From Nitrosomonas sp. (lineage in GTDB: Bacteria > Pseudomonadota > Gammaproteobacteria > Burkholderiales > Nitrosomonadaceae), in the NCBI GenBank assembly GCA_019635215.1, contig JAHBZZ010000001.1:62001-126000 (forward strand): DNA of 64,000 nucleotides, written 5' to 3'. The notes under the pieces are model-generated. The model was not told the DNA's origin. It ran no database searches and worked only from the letters and a program-made list of their open reading frames with translations. Positions 47,690 through 56,870 of this stretch are shown piece after piece (the stretch's first letter is position 1; each line of letters opens with the position of its first letter). The translations under genes and the position numbers were made by a program.

Positions 47690-50206
47690 TTACCCGATTT
47701 TGCGCAGTATCAATAAGGGTGGTGTCGTCAGTGTTCTATGTGTACCCATCATACCGGCGATTAATACACCGGCAATACCAATACTGATGCCAGCCACCCA
47801 AACCCAAGGATTAAAGCTATACGCTAAATGTAGCACATGACTGCCGATTGCATAACCCAGCAGACTTGCACCGGCGGATGCAAACAAACCGGCCAAACCG
47901 CCAAGGATAGCAAATTCAGCAGCCCAGGCGCGTGTCAATTGTTCGCGTCTTGCACCGAGTGTACGGAAAATAGCGGCCTCGTAAATCCGTTCATCCTGTG
48001 TTGCCGCTATAGCAGCATAGAGCACGATAAAACCGGCAAGCAATGTAAACAGAAAAACAAACTCTATGGCATGGGAAACCTGCCGGATCATTTCCTGTAC
48101 CTGCATGACGACAGCGGCGACATCAATCACCAGAATATTCGGAAATTCCCGTACCAGTTCATGCATCATCTGATTTTTTTCCGATACCGGCAAATAAAAA
48201 CTGGTGATATAGCTCACCGCCTGGTTCTCCAGATAACCAGGCGGCGCAACCACAAAGAAATTCACCCGAAACGAATCCCAATCGACTTTTCTCAGACTGG
48301 TAATTGTTCCCGAAAAAATGTTGCCCGCAATGTCAAACGTCAATCGGTCACCCAATCCGACATGCAAAGTATGCGCGATGCCTCGTTCAAGCGAAAGTGC
48401 AGCATCCACACCGGCAGTGCTATCGCTGACCGTATCATCATTCCACCACTCGCCTTTTACAAGTTGATTGTCCAGCGGCAATTCGCGAGTCCAAGATAGA
48501 TTGAAATCACGCCGTACATGATTTGCCGCATGCGAATCATGATAATCTTCAGGTCTGATTTGTCGACCGTTAATCTCGATCAGGCGGGCGCGTATCATTG
48601 GAAAAACCGGAGGATGAAGCACATCGTAACGTTCAAAAAATGTTTCCAGCAGCGGCAACTGATCTTTCTGGATACTCATGAGAAAATGATTCGGTGCATC
48701 CGGTGGCAAGGTGGTATGCCAGTCTTTAATTAAATCATCCTGTACCAGGGTCAGCACCAGCAAGGCCATAAATCCGAGGCCCAGAGAAACAGCCTGGATG
48801 ATACTCGACCACGCGCGCCGGCGAATACTGGCAAGGCCATAACGCCAAGCCCCCCCCGCCTGATGCCGTAAACCGGACATGAGTCTGAGCAGTATCCAGC
48901 CAATCAAACCGAACACGCCAATGGCGATAATAAATCCAGCGACAATATAAAAACCCAGCTTCACATCCTGAGCTTTCCACAAGAATAGCAGCGATAAAAT
49001 GATCAAACCGAGCAAGTAACCCATAACACTATAGGTATTGGGCAAACCGATATCCCGGCGCAACACCCGCAACGCAGGAACACTGCGCAGATTAAGCACC
49101 GGCGGCAAAGCAAACCCCAGCAATAGCACCATGCTCACCAGAAAACCATGAATGGCCGGTAACCAACTGGGCAGCGACATGGCGGTACCTGCCAATCCGG
49201 ATAACCAGGTTGACAAGATTTCTTGGGCGGAAAAACCGATCAAACAGCCCAATGTACTTGCAACAATACCCAATATGACAAAATAACACAGGTAGAGATT
49301 GAATAAACCGCTTTGACTTGCACCCAAGCTGCGCATGATGGCGCAACCATCAAGATGACGCAGCGTAAAACGGCGCACCGCCAGTGCGATTGCAGCAGCA
49401 GCAAGCACAACACTCACCAGAGCCGCCAGATTCAGAAATTTTTCAGCGCGCTCAAGTGCGGATTTAATTTCCGGTCTTGCATCACGTATCCCCTCTATAC
49501 GCTCATTGGTCGTAATCTGGTCCTCGGCCCAATTGCGGAAACTCTCCACAGCCCGAAAATCACCAGCGACAAGCAATTGATAAGTAATGCGACTACCTTC
49601 CTGAATGAGCTCGGTAGCGGGTAAATCGACAGCATTAATCATCACACGCGGCGCTATGTGGATAAAGCCGACTGAATGATCCGGTTCGCGCATGATCAGC
49701 GCGGCTGTTCTGAATTGTGCTGCACCGATTTCAATCAGATCGCCGCGCTTCAGATCCATGCGTGCCAGCAGTTTTTCATCGATCCAGACTGTTCCGGGTT
49801 CCGGGATGCCCTGAGCAACATGTTCCGCCGGATCGGCGGATGTTCCTGCGAGGTACAGACTACCGCGTAACGGATAACCTTCGGATACAGCCCTGATTTC
49901 GGCCAGTTGATTGGCTTCTCCGTTAGAAACCATGCTCGGAAATTTGATAATCGTTGCCGTATTCAATCCCCGCAATTGCGCTTCCGTAAAATAATGGTCG
50001 GATAACGGGCGCGTCGAAATAATGAGCAAATCCGCACCCAATAACCGATTACTTTCCTGCAACAATGTTTTTTCAACACGATCGGCAAAAAAACCGACAG
50101 TGGTCATACCGCTGACGGCAACGATCAGTGCCAGCACCAGGATATAGAGTTCACCGGCACGCCAATCGCGCCATAACATAAAAAAAGCCAGCCTGATAAA
50201 ATTCAT
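47690..50206 (-). CDS. FtsX-family ABC transporter permease (YbbP-like)
   Basis: An 838-residue permease with ~10 transmembrane helices, two FtsX-type domains, and large periplasmic loops after helix 1 and in the second half. GAREQLTRAWAAEFAILGG near the C-terminus and LGASQSGLFNLYLCYFVILG mid-protein are the paired FtsX coupling segments. The family, with ATPase YbbA and sometimes esterase TesA, is thought to export or extract envelope lipids. Its usual ATPase gene is absent here; upstream is only a MITE-like repeat and then the injection-system locus on the other strand. Confidence 0.9.
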   Translation of the reverse strand: MNFIRLAFFMLWRDWRAGELYILVLALIVAVSGMTTVGFFADRVEKTLLQESNRLLGADLLIISTRPLSDHYFTEAQLRGLNTATIIKFPSMVSNGEANQLAEIRAVSEGYPLRGSLYLAGTSADPAEHVAQGIPEPGTVWIDEKLLARMDLKRGDLIEIGAAQFRTAALIMREPDHSVGFIHIAPRVMINAVDLPATELIQEGSRITYQLLVAGDFRAVESFRNWAEDQITTNERIEGIRDARPEIKSALERAEKFLNLAALVSVVLAAAAIALAVRRFTLRHLDGCAIMRSLGASQSGLFNLYLCYFVILGIVASTLGCLIGFSAQEILSTWLSGLAGTAMSLPSWLPAIHGFLVSMVLLLGFALPPVLNLRSVPALRVLRRDIGLPNTYSVMGYLLGLIILSLLFLWKAQDVKLGFYIVAGFIIAIGVFGLIGWILLRLMSGLRHQAGGAWRYGLASIRRRAWSSIIQAVSLGLGFMALLVLTLVQDDLIKDWHTTLPPDAPNHFLMSIQKDQLPLLETFFERYDVLHPPVFPMIRARLIEINGRQIRPEDYHDSHAANHVRRDFNLSWTRELPLDNQLVKGEWWNDDTVSDSTAGVDAALSLERGIAHTLHVGLGDRLTFDIAGNIFSGTITSLRKVDWDSFRVNFFVVAPPGYLENQAVSYITSFYLPVSEKNQMMHELVREFPNILVIDVAAVVMQVQEMIRQVSHAIEFVFLFTLLAGFIVLYAAIAATQDERIYEAAIFRTLGARREQLTRAWAAEFAILGGLAGLFASAGASLLGYAIGSHVLHLAYSFNPWVWVAGISIGIAGVLIAGMMGTHRTLTTPPLLILRKIG

Positions 50207-50231
50207 ACCTCTCCTAACACCCGATTCTATC

Positions 50232-50374
50232 AGAACCTATTCATGATCTTGATCAAGGAGCGCAATGCAAGGCAAAATTGAATGAAAAAGCGGAGCATAC
50301 TTGAAGTATGTGAGCATTTTGAGTTCGATTTTAACGCCGCAGTGCGCCCTTTAGTGAGATCATGAACAGGTTCT
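50232..50374. repeat. 143-bp palindromic MITE-like element
   Basis: AGAACCTATTCATGATCT at the left and its near-perfect complement AGATCATGAACAGGTTCT at the right (17 of 18 paired) flank a sequence that stays largely self-complementary to its centre, where CATACTT-GA-AGTATG lies at 50296-50310. The midpoints of the ends and centre agree (~50303). It has no coding capacity. It sits between the permease and the injection-system locus. Confidence 0.8.
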
Positions 50375-50712
50375 TAGGTACCGGGATCTGTTAATTGTTT
50401 AATCCATTAGTATACGATCCAATTACTTTATTTTATCGCCGAAGCAAAAATTCACCTGTCGAATTCCGGCGAACTGAGCGCCGAACGGATTGGATTGATT
50501 ATTTCTCTATTTTGTTCTCTTCTCCCTATCATTTCCTGCAAGTATAGACAATTGACCTGATGCTTTATTTGATGTTATATGTTATAAAAGTAAGGAAGCA
50601 AAGGCTTTAATAGTAGAGTGGTATTTCAACAGTAACAATATTAGTTAGCTAGACTGAACAATACGTTGATAACCGGGTTGTTCCAAAACGATAACATAGT
50701 CGAGGCTTCAAT
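50375..50712. other. 338-bp leader of the injection-system locus
   Basis: Non-coding and AT-rich. It contains a promoter candidate (listed separately) and a short CGGCG/CGCCG stem near 50465. No start codon with a ribosome-binding site precedes 50713. Confidence 0.45.
50552..50580 (+). promoter_or_regulatory. Possible sigma-70-type promoter of the injection-system operon
   Basis: TTGACC at 50552-50557 is five of six bases to the -35 consensus. The -10 candidate TTATAT at 50575-50580 follows with a 17-base spacer but is weak; a TATAAA-like alternative lies a few bases downstream. A transcript from here would have a leader of ~125 nt. Confidence 0.35.
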
Positions 50713-51405
50713 ATGATAGATGAAATTGACCGCCGTCTTAAGGAATGGATTACTACAGTTATTGACAGCCAACTTGTAATCACATTTGAGCATCCTGGCA
50801 CAAAAAAAGACCAACCCGCAGTTTCGGTTTATTTGTACAGTATGGAATATTCGACGCCAAATTCGACAACAAGAGAAATTCCACTGCAAATAGCATTGTC
50901 TTATCTACTCACTGTTCAATCCGATGATCAGGTTGAGTCTCATAAATACCTGGGGAAAATACTTTATGCCGCCAGATCCCAGTCTGACATGGAAGTCGGA
51001 TTCCCCGCATTACCTGCACAATTCTGGCAGGCCATGGGAATTGCCCCACTACCCCATTTCAGCTTACGCGTACCTTTAATGATGACACGGGAGGTTGAAT
51101 ATTGCCCCGTCATTAAAACTCAACCACATATTGGCATTAGCACCATCACCCATATAACCGGTATCGTTGTAGGTCCCTTAGACCGGCCAATTCCAGGCGC
51201 AAAAATTATACTACCTCATTCCAAAACAGTTATTTATACTGATAACAGGGGGGAATTCTCCACTACGGCAGATGCAAATTCACAACGTACATTCAACTGT
51301 AAAATTGATGCAAAAGGAAAACAGTTTTCTATCTCTGTTCCCATGCAGCAAATACTGAAAACGCCACGTGTGCCTTTTACAATCCATCTTGACTTAGAGG
51401 TTTAA
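50713..51405 (+). CDS. DUF4255 protein, cap/tail-terminator type (Pvc16-like)
   Basis: The first gene of the contractile injection locus. Residues ~1-140 are a DUF4255/Pvc16 N-terminal domain (MIDEIDRRLKEWI, then a beta-rich core, ending in SLRVPLMMTREVEY). In Afp/PVC particles this protein caps the sheath-tube end. Residues ~145-230 form a carboxypeptidase-regulatory-like beta-sandwich (ITGIVVGPLDRPIPGAKIIL, YTDNRGEFST), an added Ig-like domain. The ATG follows GAGG by 8 bases; the sheath gene starts 1 bp after its stop. In most characterised clusters this gene comes last, so its leading position here is notable. Confidence 0.88.
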   Translation: MIDEIDRRLKEWITTVIDSQLVITFEHPGTKKDQPAVSVYLYSMEYSTPNSTTREIPLQIALSYLLTVQSDDQVESHKYLGKILYAARSQSDMEVGFPALPAQFWQAMGIAPLPHFSLRVPLMMTREVEYCPVIKTQPHIGISTITHITGIVVGPLDRPIPGAKIILPHSKTVIYTDNRGEFSTTADANSQRTFNCKIDAKGKQFSISVPMQQILKTPRVPFTIHLDLEV

Positions 51406-51406
51406 T

Positions 51407-52669
51407 ATGCCAAATTATTTATCACCCGGAATATATGTAGAAGAGGTATCTACCGGCGCCAAGCCGATCGGCATGGTTGGCACGAGTGTTCCCGCCTTTC
51501 TCGGCCTGGCGCCTGCTAAAAACAAACATGTCAATCAGGCTATTGCATGCAATAACTGGGGAGAATTTTGCAGGTATTTTGTAAACGAAGACAGTAAAAG
51601 CACGCATCTGGCCCAGGCCGTATTCAGTTTTTTCAATAACCATGGCAGCCGTTGCTATATCGTCAATGTGGGCGAAAACGGCTCCATCTCGGGTGATGTT
51701 AAAAAACGAAGTGGATTATATGCACTGGAAACTATAGACGAAGTGGCCATTGTAGCGGCACCCGGCTACAGCGATGCAATTTCTTATGAAGCACTGCTTT
51801 CGCACTGCGAGAAATTGCAAGATCGTATTGCAATTCTGGATGCGCCGGAGTCTGTATCAGACATTAACGCACTGAAGACGCTAAAAACGGTTTCCAGCAC
51901 CACCAGTACCGGTAGCACCAGTACCAGCAGTGAATCCGGAGAAAGCAAACCGGCAACCGATATAAAAATCGAAAGTACTGCCTCACAAGGATTAAGACCC
52001 CGTAATTCGGATGAAGGTTATGGCGCATTTTATTTTCCCTGGTTCAGGGGATTAGATGCGCTGCAACCTAATTCAGGATCAATCGTAAACATTCCGCCGT
52101 CTGGTGCGATAGCAGGGATTTATGCGCGCACCGACGCCACACGCGGTGTTCACAAAGCCCCCGCCAATGAACAGGTCAGAGGCGCACTGGGATTAACGTA
52201 TAGCGTTTCGAGAGAAGAACATGGTGAATTGAATCGAAAAGGGGTCAATGTTATACGCATGTTTCCTGATGGCATTCGTATATGGGGTGCCAGAACACTC
52301 GCTGCTGAAGCGAGTGAATGGCGCTACATTCCGGTCAGAAGGACATTTAATATGATTAAGGAATCCATTCAGGAAGGGACGCGATGGACAGTGTTCGAAC
52401 CCAATGACATGATGACCTGGAAATCGGTTGAACGTGACATCCGTGCTTTTCTGATGCGTGTCTGGCGTGATGGAGCACTGCTGGGCGCAACACCCGAGCA
52501 GGCTTTTTTCGTTAAATGCGATGCTGAAACAAATCCCCCGGAAGTCAGGGACGCGGGTCAGCTCATCGCTGAAATAGGCATTGCTCCGGTTAAACCGGCA
52601 GAATTCATTGTCTTCCGTATCGGACAATGGACCAATGAAACAGAATCAGCAACAAGTACAGGAGTCTAA
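51407..52669 (+). CDS. Contractile tail sheath protein
   Basis: A 420-residue sheath subunit that assembles around the tube and contracts to drive it forward. The N-terminal YLSPGIYVEEVSTGAKPI and the C-terminal handshake domain (ERDIRAFLMRVWRDGALLGA, FVKCDAETNPP, PAEFIVFRIGQW) are diagnostic. DRIAILDAPE and YGAFYFPWFRG lie in the central fold. A Ser/Thr-rich linker at ~163-180 separates them. It is the only sheath gene in the locus, whereas PVC/Afp have three paralogues. Stops 2 bp before the tube gene. Confidence 0.95.
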   Translation: MPNYLSPGIYVEEVSTGAKPIGMVGTSVPAFLGLAPAKNKHVNQAIACNNWGEFCRYFVNEDSKSTHLAQAVFSFFNNHGSRCYIVNVGENGSISGDVKKRSGLYALETIDEVAIVAAPGYSDAISYEALLSHCEKLQDRIAILDAPESVSDINALKTLKTVSSTTSTGSTSTSSESGESKPATDIKIESTASQGLRPRNSDEGYGAFYFPWFRGLDALQPNSGSIVNIPPSGAIAGIYARTDATRGVHKAPANEQVRGALGLTYSVSREEHGELNRKGVNVIRMFPDGIRIWGARTLAAEASEWRYIPVRRTFNMIKESIQEGTRWTVFEPNDMMTWKSVERDIRAFLMRVWRDGALLGATPEQAFFVKCDAETNPPEVRDAGQLIAEIGIAPVKPAEFIVFRIGQWTNETESATSTGV

Positions 52670-52671
52670 AC

Positions 52672-53100
52672 ATGGCCGAACAGAATATTTACAGAGCTTA
52701 TAACTTTGTGCTCGACTTGGGTGGTGGAAAAGTGTGCTATTTTACAAAAATCGACGGGCTCTGTGTTGACATAGAAACTATCGATTTTCGCGAGGGCGGT
52801 GCAGGACCTGCGGTACGCAAACTGGCAGGTAGGGTTTCATACAATAATATCGAATTAAAATGGGGCTTAACGGAATCCACAGAAATGTGGGATTGGTTGA
52901 TGACCGCAGTCAAAGGTGAGGTATCCCGCAGAAACATTTCCATCATACTGAGAGATAACGATGGCAAACGGGAAGTTACCCGCTGGAACCTTGATAACGC
53001 CTGGCCCTGCAAATGGAGAGGCGCGCCACTGGATGCGTTATGCAATGAAGTTGCGATTGAAACATTGCATCTTGCGCATGAAGGGTTAACGCGTGCTTAG
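52672..53100 (+). CDS. Inner tube protein (gp19/Hcp-like)
   Basis: 142 residues, the usual length for a phage gp19-family tube subunit whose hexameric rings stack inside the sheath. NFVLDLGGGKVCYFTKIDGL begins it, LKWGLTESTEMWDWLMTAV is the conserved helix-strand region, and LHLAHEGL ends the fold. The locus has one tube gene only, which implies a simple symmetric tube. The next gene starts inside its last codons. Confidence 0.94.
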   Translation: MAEQNIYRAYNFVLDLGGGKVCYFTKIDGLCVDIETIDFREGGAGPAVRKLAGRVSYNNIELKWGLTESTEMWDWLMTAVKGEVSRRNISIILRDNDGKREVTRWNLDNAWPCKWRGAPLDALCNEVAIETLHLAHEGLTRA

Positions 53101-54529
53101 ACTTACCCGCAAGCTATTGCAGGGAATCGCCAAAATATTGACGCGGTATGTCAGTTCGATTGAAAAATTTCTGGCTCGAGAAGATTTGTCGGCGAAGCAC
53201 GCCTTATCCGATTATTCGGATGAACACCCGCCGGCCCATTGGCTGGAGAAAGTGCGCCGGGGAGCGCCCCAGTTACTAGATAATCGCTCCAGCGGTGAAA
53301 CTCGAACTGCGGCATATTCTTCTGAAACAAAAAATGCCTCTGGTTTCAATCCACTGGCTTCCAGTGATACGAATGAAAAACCACCAGCACATTGGATAAA
53401 AAGAATCCAACACAGCGCCCCTCATTTATTTGAGGAGCAGCCTGTTCACAGGAAAAACGCCTCTAATCAATTTGCAACGCATGACGGAGAGCAACCGCAA
53501 CTATCGGATAGAAATGAAGCCGATTTCAGCAAAGCAGATATTCCTGTAAAGCAATCCTATACTGCAAGAACAAAACTTGAAACTGACCGGGAATTGCTTC
53601 GTAGCGAATTATCTGGACAGACTTCTGAAAACACATGGTCGGGTTCATTCGACGTCCCTGAAGTCAATAGCTACAATACAGTAAAACAGCATAATAAGAC
53701 ACCACTGGAAGCCTTAGCAGGCCGAACAAGGAGGTACGGCAGAAAGGCGGAGAATCAATTGAATAACGATGCTCCGTCTAAAATCCCAGGAAAAAGAACC
53801 ACAATACATCAAACTGAATCAGAACGAACAAACCCAATAAGACCGTCAATAAAGCGCTCAAAAACAGAATCGGAGATATCATCCAGCGCTCGGCAATTTA
53901 GGACACTGCGGCTGAATGCCACAATTCCAGACACATCAACTCAAAACAAAAAATATCAGCGACAGCACAGCACCCCGCATGCACAATTCACAATAACCCA
54001 TCGAGCACAGATCATCGCACAATACCCGCATGGAAAAAGAAAAACCCCGCAACAATTTCCAAATACCACCATCGAACCACACAGTTCTGTAAACAAAGAT
54101 GCGGTCATTCAGTGTGGTTCCAACGAAACTTCGATGCCGATTCCTCCTGATAAAGCAACGCATTTTTCCCTTTCATACCAACCCGCAGAGCAACTGAACA
54201 TTAACCGGCAAAACGCTATCAGGCACTCACAAAATACAACTGATACGGTGGCAACAGATATTGCATCCGGATTAAATCAAAAGCAGTACACAGTCTCGAT
54301 GTTCAAAGCGAACAAACCGTTTGAACCCGATTTACCGCGCTGGCCCAGTCTGCCTGGAGAAAAAGAAAGACGTTTGTACGATGACTGGTGGCCTGAATTA
54401 CCGGAGGAAAAAATGCCAGAATCCGATAAAACGATTCGGCCGGTGATTCATTTCGCACAACTGCAAGAAGCCATCAGACGTCAGCATCGCAGTGAGCTGG
54501 AACAAAGAGGTGTATTTTGGAACGGGTAA
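53093..54529 (+). CDS. Long disordered protein of the injection locus, PPAHW repeats
   Basis: A 478-residue protein I do not recognise. It starts at GTG 53093, overlapping the tube gene by 8 bases. An amphipathic helix (LLQGIAKILTRYVSSIEKFLA) is followed by two copies of one motif, PPAHWLEKVRRGAPQLL at 46-62 and PPAHWIKRIQHSAPHLF at 97-113. Residues ~120-400 are polar, rich in Ser, Thr, Asn, Gln and Arg, and look unfolded. A C-terminal part has RWPSLP (417) and WWPELP (432) and ends FWNG. It holds the place between tube and adapter genes. A tape-measure, scaffold or cargo-related role is conceivable; none is proven. Confidence 0.7.
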   Translation: MLRLTRKLLQGIAKILTRYVSSIEKFLAREDLSAKHALSDYSDEHPPAHWLEKVRRGAPQLLDNRSSGETRTAAYSSETKNASGFNPLASSDTNEKPPAHWIKRIQHSAPHLFEEQPVHRKNASNQFATHDGEQPQLSDRNEADFSKADIPVKQSYTARTKLETDRELLRSELSGQTSENTWSGSFDVPEVNSYNTVKQHNKTPLEALAGRTRRYGRKAENQLNNDAPSKIPGKRTTIHQTESERTNPIRPSIKRSKTESEISSSARQFRTLRLNATIPDTSTQNKKYQRQHSTPHAQFTITHRAQIIAQYPHGKRKTPQQFPNTTIEPHSSVNKDAVIQCGSNETSMPIPPDKATHFSLSYQPAEQLNINRQNAIRHSQNTTDTVATDIASGLNQKQYTVSMFKANKPFEPDLPRWPSLPGEKERRLYDDWWPELPEEKMPESDKTIRPVIHFAQLQEAIRRQHRSELEQRGVFWNG

Positions 54530-55296
54530 CACTTCTGGTTGATGACAACAATGAAATATTAAGCTGCCTGCTTAACCCCGAAACTGTTGTTATGCGGCGC
54601 ACAACTGGCGTGCGGCCGCGTGAGTCATTGAGTGGATTGATCAACACCGACAAAAGTGGGGATAATCCGTTACTGTTTACCGGTGCCGGGACAACCACCA
54701 TCGATCTGGATCTTGTTTTTGATGTTTCAATTCCGGGCTCATCGATTATCAGTCAGAATGTCCGTGATCTCACTCAGCCCATCTGGAATCTTGCAGAAAA
54801 CCACCAGCGCAGTGATCGCCTGTACCGACCGGCCCTATGCCGTTTCATTTGGGGAAAATCCTGGAATATACCGGGAGTAATTTCAGCAATTGCCGAAAAA
54901 CTGGAATCATTCTCACCCCAGGGCATTCCACGCCGCTCCTGGCTTAGACTAAGGCTTATCAGAATGCAGGAACAACCCACTTCGTCCCTCCTTGAAACTG
55001 AAATGTGGCCAACTGAAGAACATCTGCCCTCCGGCAGTTTAATTGATGAATTCAGCCTACCCGAAACATCCGGCTTACCGCAAGAAAACGCATTTCCCGA
55101 CATATTAAATACGTACCCCGAGTTACCGGAAAATGCCTATGAAAGAATCGATATTTCCGCCTTTCATTTAACTGGCGACCCTTACCAATGGCGCGATATA
55201 GCGGCTCAGTATAATCTGACCGATCCGCTTGAATGGTTGAAATCACTGGCATCGAAACAAAACGGTGCTCATGAAACTCAGGATGCGAGCGAATAA
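54517..55296 (+). CDS. LysM-like baseplate adapter (Pvc7/CIS tube-protein family)
   Basis: A 259-residue protein starting at TTG 54517, six bases after AGAGG, and overlapping the preceding gene by 13 bases. The N-terminal region (LLVDDNNEILSCLLNPETVVMRRTTG, with a following LDLVFDVSIPG) matches the injection-system adapter fold that joins the tube to the spike. The C-terminal ~45 residues (AFHLTGDPYQWRDIAAQYNLTDPLEW) read as a LysM-like domain. T4 gp53 and Pvc7 play the equivalent part. Two bases separate it from the spike gene. Confidence 0.85.
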   Translation: MERVTLLVDDNNEILSCLLNPETVVMRRTTGVRPRESLSGLINTDKSGDNPLLFTGAGTTTIDLDLVFDVSIPGSSIISQNVRDLTQPIWNLAENHQRSDRLYRPALCRFIWGKSWNIPGVISAIAEKLESFSPQGIPRRSWLRLRLIRMQEQPTSSLLETEMWPTEEHLPSGSLIDEFSLPETSGLPQENAFPDILNTYPELPENAYERIDISAFHLTGDPYQWRDIAAQYNLTDPLEWLKSLASKQNGAHETQDASE

Positions 55297-55298
55297 AC

Positions 55299-56870
55299 AT
55301 GTATTCAACCGTACCCCGGATCACCATTGAAATTGACGGCTCAGCCCTTGCCGCCGGGGTCATTCAAACCATTCATGAAATTCGGGTGAAGCAAATGCTG
55401 TCTTTACCGAGCCAGTGCGAAATCATTTTTCAGGAAGCACATGAAAACATATCGGCAGCAGCATTATCAAAAATTGGAGCAGCAATACATATTCAAATCG
55501 GGCACCAGAAACAATCCTTGTTTTTCGGTCAGATTACCGCTGTTGAACAACATTACACCGCATCGATTCAGCCATTGATCCACATCCGTGCCTACGATCT
55601 CCTCCATCGGCTACGCAAACATCAGCCGGTGCGTGCACATGTCAAAGTAGATTTTTATCAGCTCGCCGAAGAATTAACACATGATTTAGGAATCACTGTT
55701 CTGGAAAAAGAATCGACACCCATAACGCCAAGACTGGTGCAATATAGGCAATCCGACTTAGAGCTTCTGTCCGAGCTGGGGAAAAGTCATGGATTATATT
55801 TCTTTTTAAATAAACACGACCTGCGTATTACCAGTCTGGATGGCTATGAAACGGGTGAGCATTTAACGCTGGGGAAAAATTTGTTTGAAGCTCGATTCTC
55901 AGTCAATGCTGACACTGCAATACAATCTGTCAGCGCAACCGGCTGGAACCTGCAACAAACAGTTGCACATGCTAAAGATGTACAAACCGTTCATAAAAAA
56001 ACACCGGCGCATGAATTCATTGACACGACCAGACTCGGCACAGACGGGCAATGTAATATTGTCGACTATAACTGTCAAAACGATGATCTGGCCGAAATTG
56101 CCGCGCAGAGTGAACTGGACAGACGCGTTGCACAACAGGTCACCCTCTGGGGGGTTACTGAAGGCAATCCCAATCTAACACCTGGCGCTGCCGTACAGGT
56201 ATCGGGTATTGCCTCACCGCTGGAAGGCCGCTATGTCCTGACTGAAATCTGCCACTCAATCAGTCCGGACAAGGGCTTTATTTCGGAAATTAATACTGCT
56301 GCGCCAACCTTTACTACTGCACCGGCGAAAACATCGAGGAATGCCACTGTCGGGATTGTATCCCAGGTCAATGACCCGGATAACCTGGGACGTATTAAAG
56401 TGTCATTACCGACCTATAACCATATCGAAACAGACTGGCTTGAAGTCCTGATACCCGGCGCAGGCGCCGACAAGGGTCAACTTATATTGCCTGATGTGGA
56501 CGATACTGTTCTATTACTCTTCGTTAACGAAGAACCTGCCCAACCCATTGTTCTGGGTGGTCTTTATGGTGAGAAACCTCTTCCTCACGCTGTGGTTGAT
56601 GAGGGTATCATCCAGCGGTTTGTCACTCAAACCGCGGGCAAACAGCGCTTTTTACTGGATGACACGGAGAACGCTATCAGCATTGAGACACAAAATGGGC
56701 ACTGCATCAGTATGACGCCCGCGGCAATCGGAATCACGCGTAATAACGGCAGTTCTGTTACATTAACAGATGACCGGATGACGATACATGCAAAAACGGA
56801 TTTAGTGATTGAAGCGCCGGGAAATTCGATTACCATTCGCGGAAAAAGAATTGATTTTGAGGAGGCATAA
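55299..56870 (+). CDS. VgrG/gp5-gp27-like spike protein
   Basis: A 523-residue central spike. Residues ~1-340 form the gp27-like hub (phage late-control D type: VKQMLSLPSQCEIIF, IHIRAYDLLHRLRK, VQYRQSDLELLSELGKSHGLYFF). Residues ~350-440 form a gp5 OB-fold (GIVSQVNDPDNLGRIKVSLP, DDTVLLLFVNEEPAQPIVLGG). The end is a repetitive beta-strand blade (ITIRGKRIDFEEA). No lysozyme domain is inserted, in line with a secretion device instead of a lytic phage. Its TAA shares a base with the next ATG. Confidence 0.93.
   Translation: MYSTVPRITIEIDGSALAAGVIQTIHEIRVKQMLSLPSQCEIIFQEAHENISAAALSKIGAAIHIQIGHQKQSLFFGQITAVEQHYTASIQPLIHIRAYDLLHRLRKHQPVRAHVKVDFYQLAEELTHDLGITVLEKESTPITPRLVQYRQSDLELLSELGKSHGLYFFLNKHDLRITSLDGYETGEHLTLGKNLFEARFSVNADTAIQSVSATGWNLQQTVAHAKDVQTVHKKTPAHEFIDTTRLGTDGQCNIVDYNCQNDDLAEIAAQSELDRRVAQQVTLWGVTEGNPNLTPGAAVQVSGIASPLEGRYVLTEICHSISPDKGFISEINTAAPTFTTAPAKTSRNATVGIVSQVNDPDNLGRIKVSLPTYNHIETDWLEVLIPGAGADKGQLILPDVDDTVLLLFVNEEPAQPIVLGGLYGEKPLPHAVVDEGIIQRFVTQTAGKQRFLLDDTENAISIETQNGHCISMTPAAIGITRNNGSSVTLTDDRMTIHAKTDLVIEAPGNSITIRGKRIDFEEA

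Noticed and set aside
51893-51949. Repeated ACC/AGT codons considered as a CRISPR-like or regulatory repeat
   Set aside because: In frame with the sheath and encoding a Ser/Thr linker; no spacer-repeat regularity.
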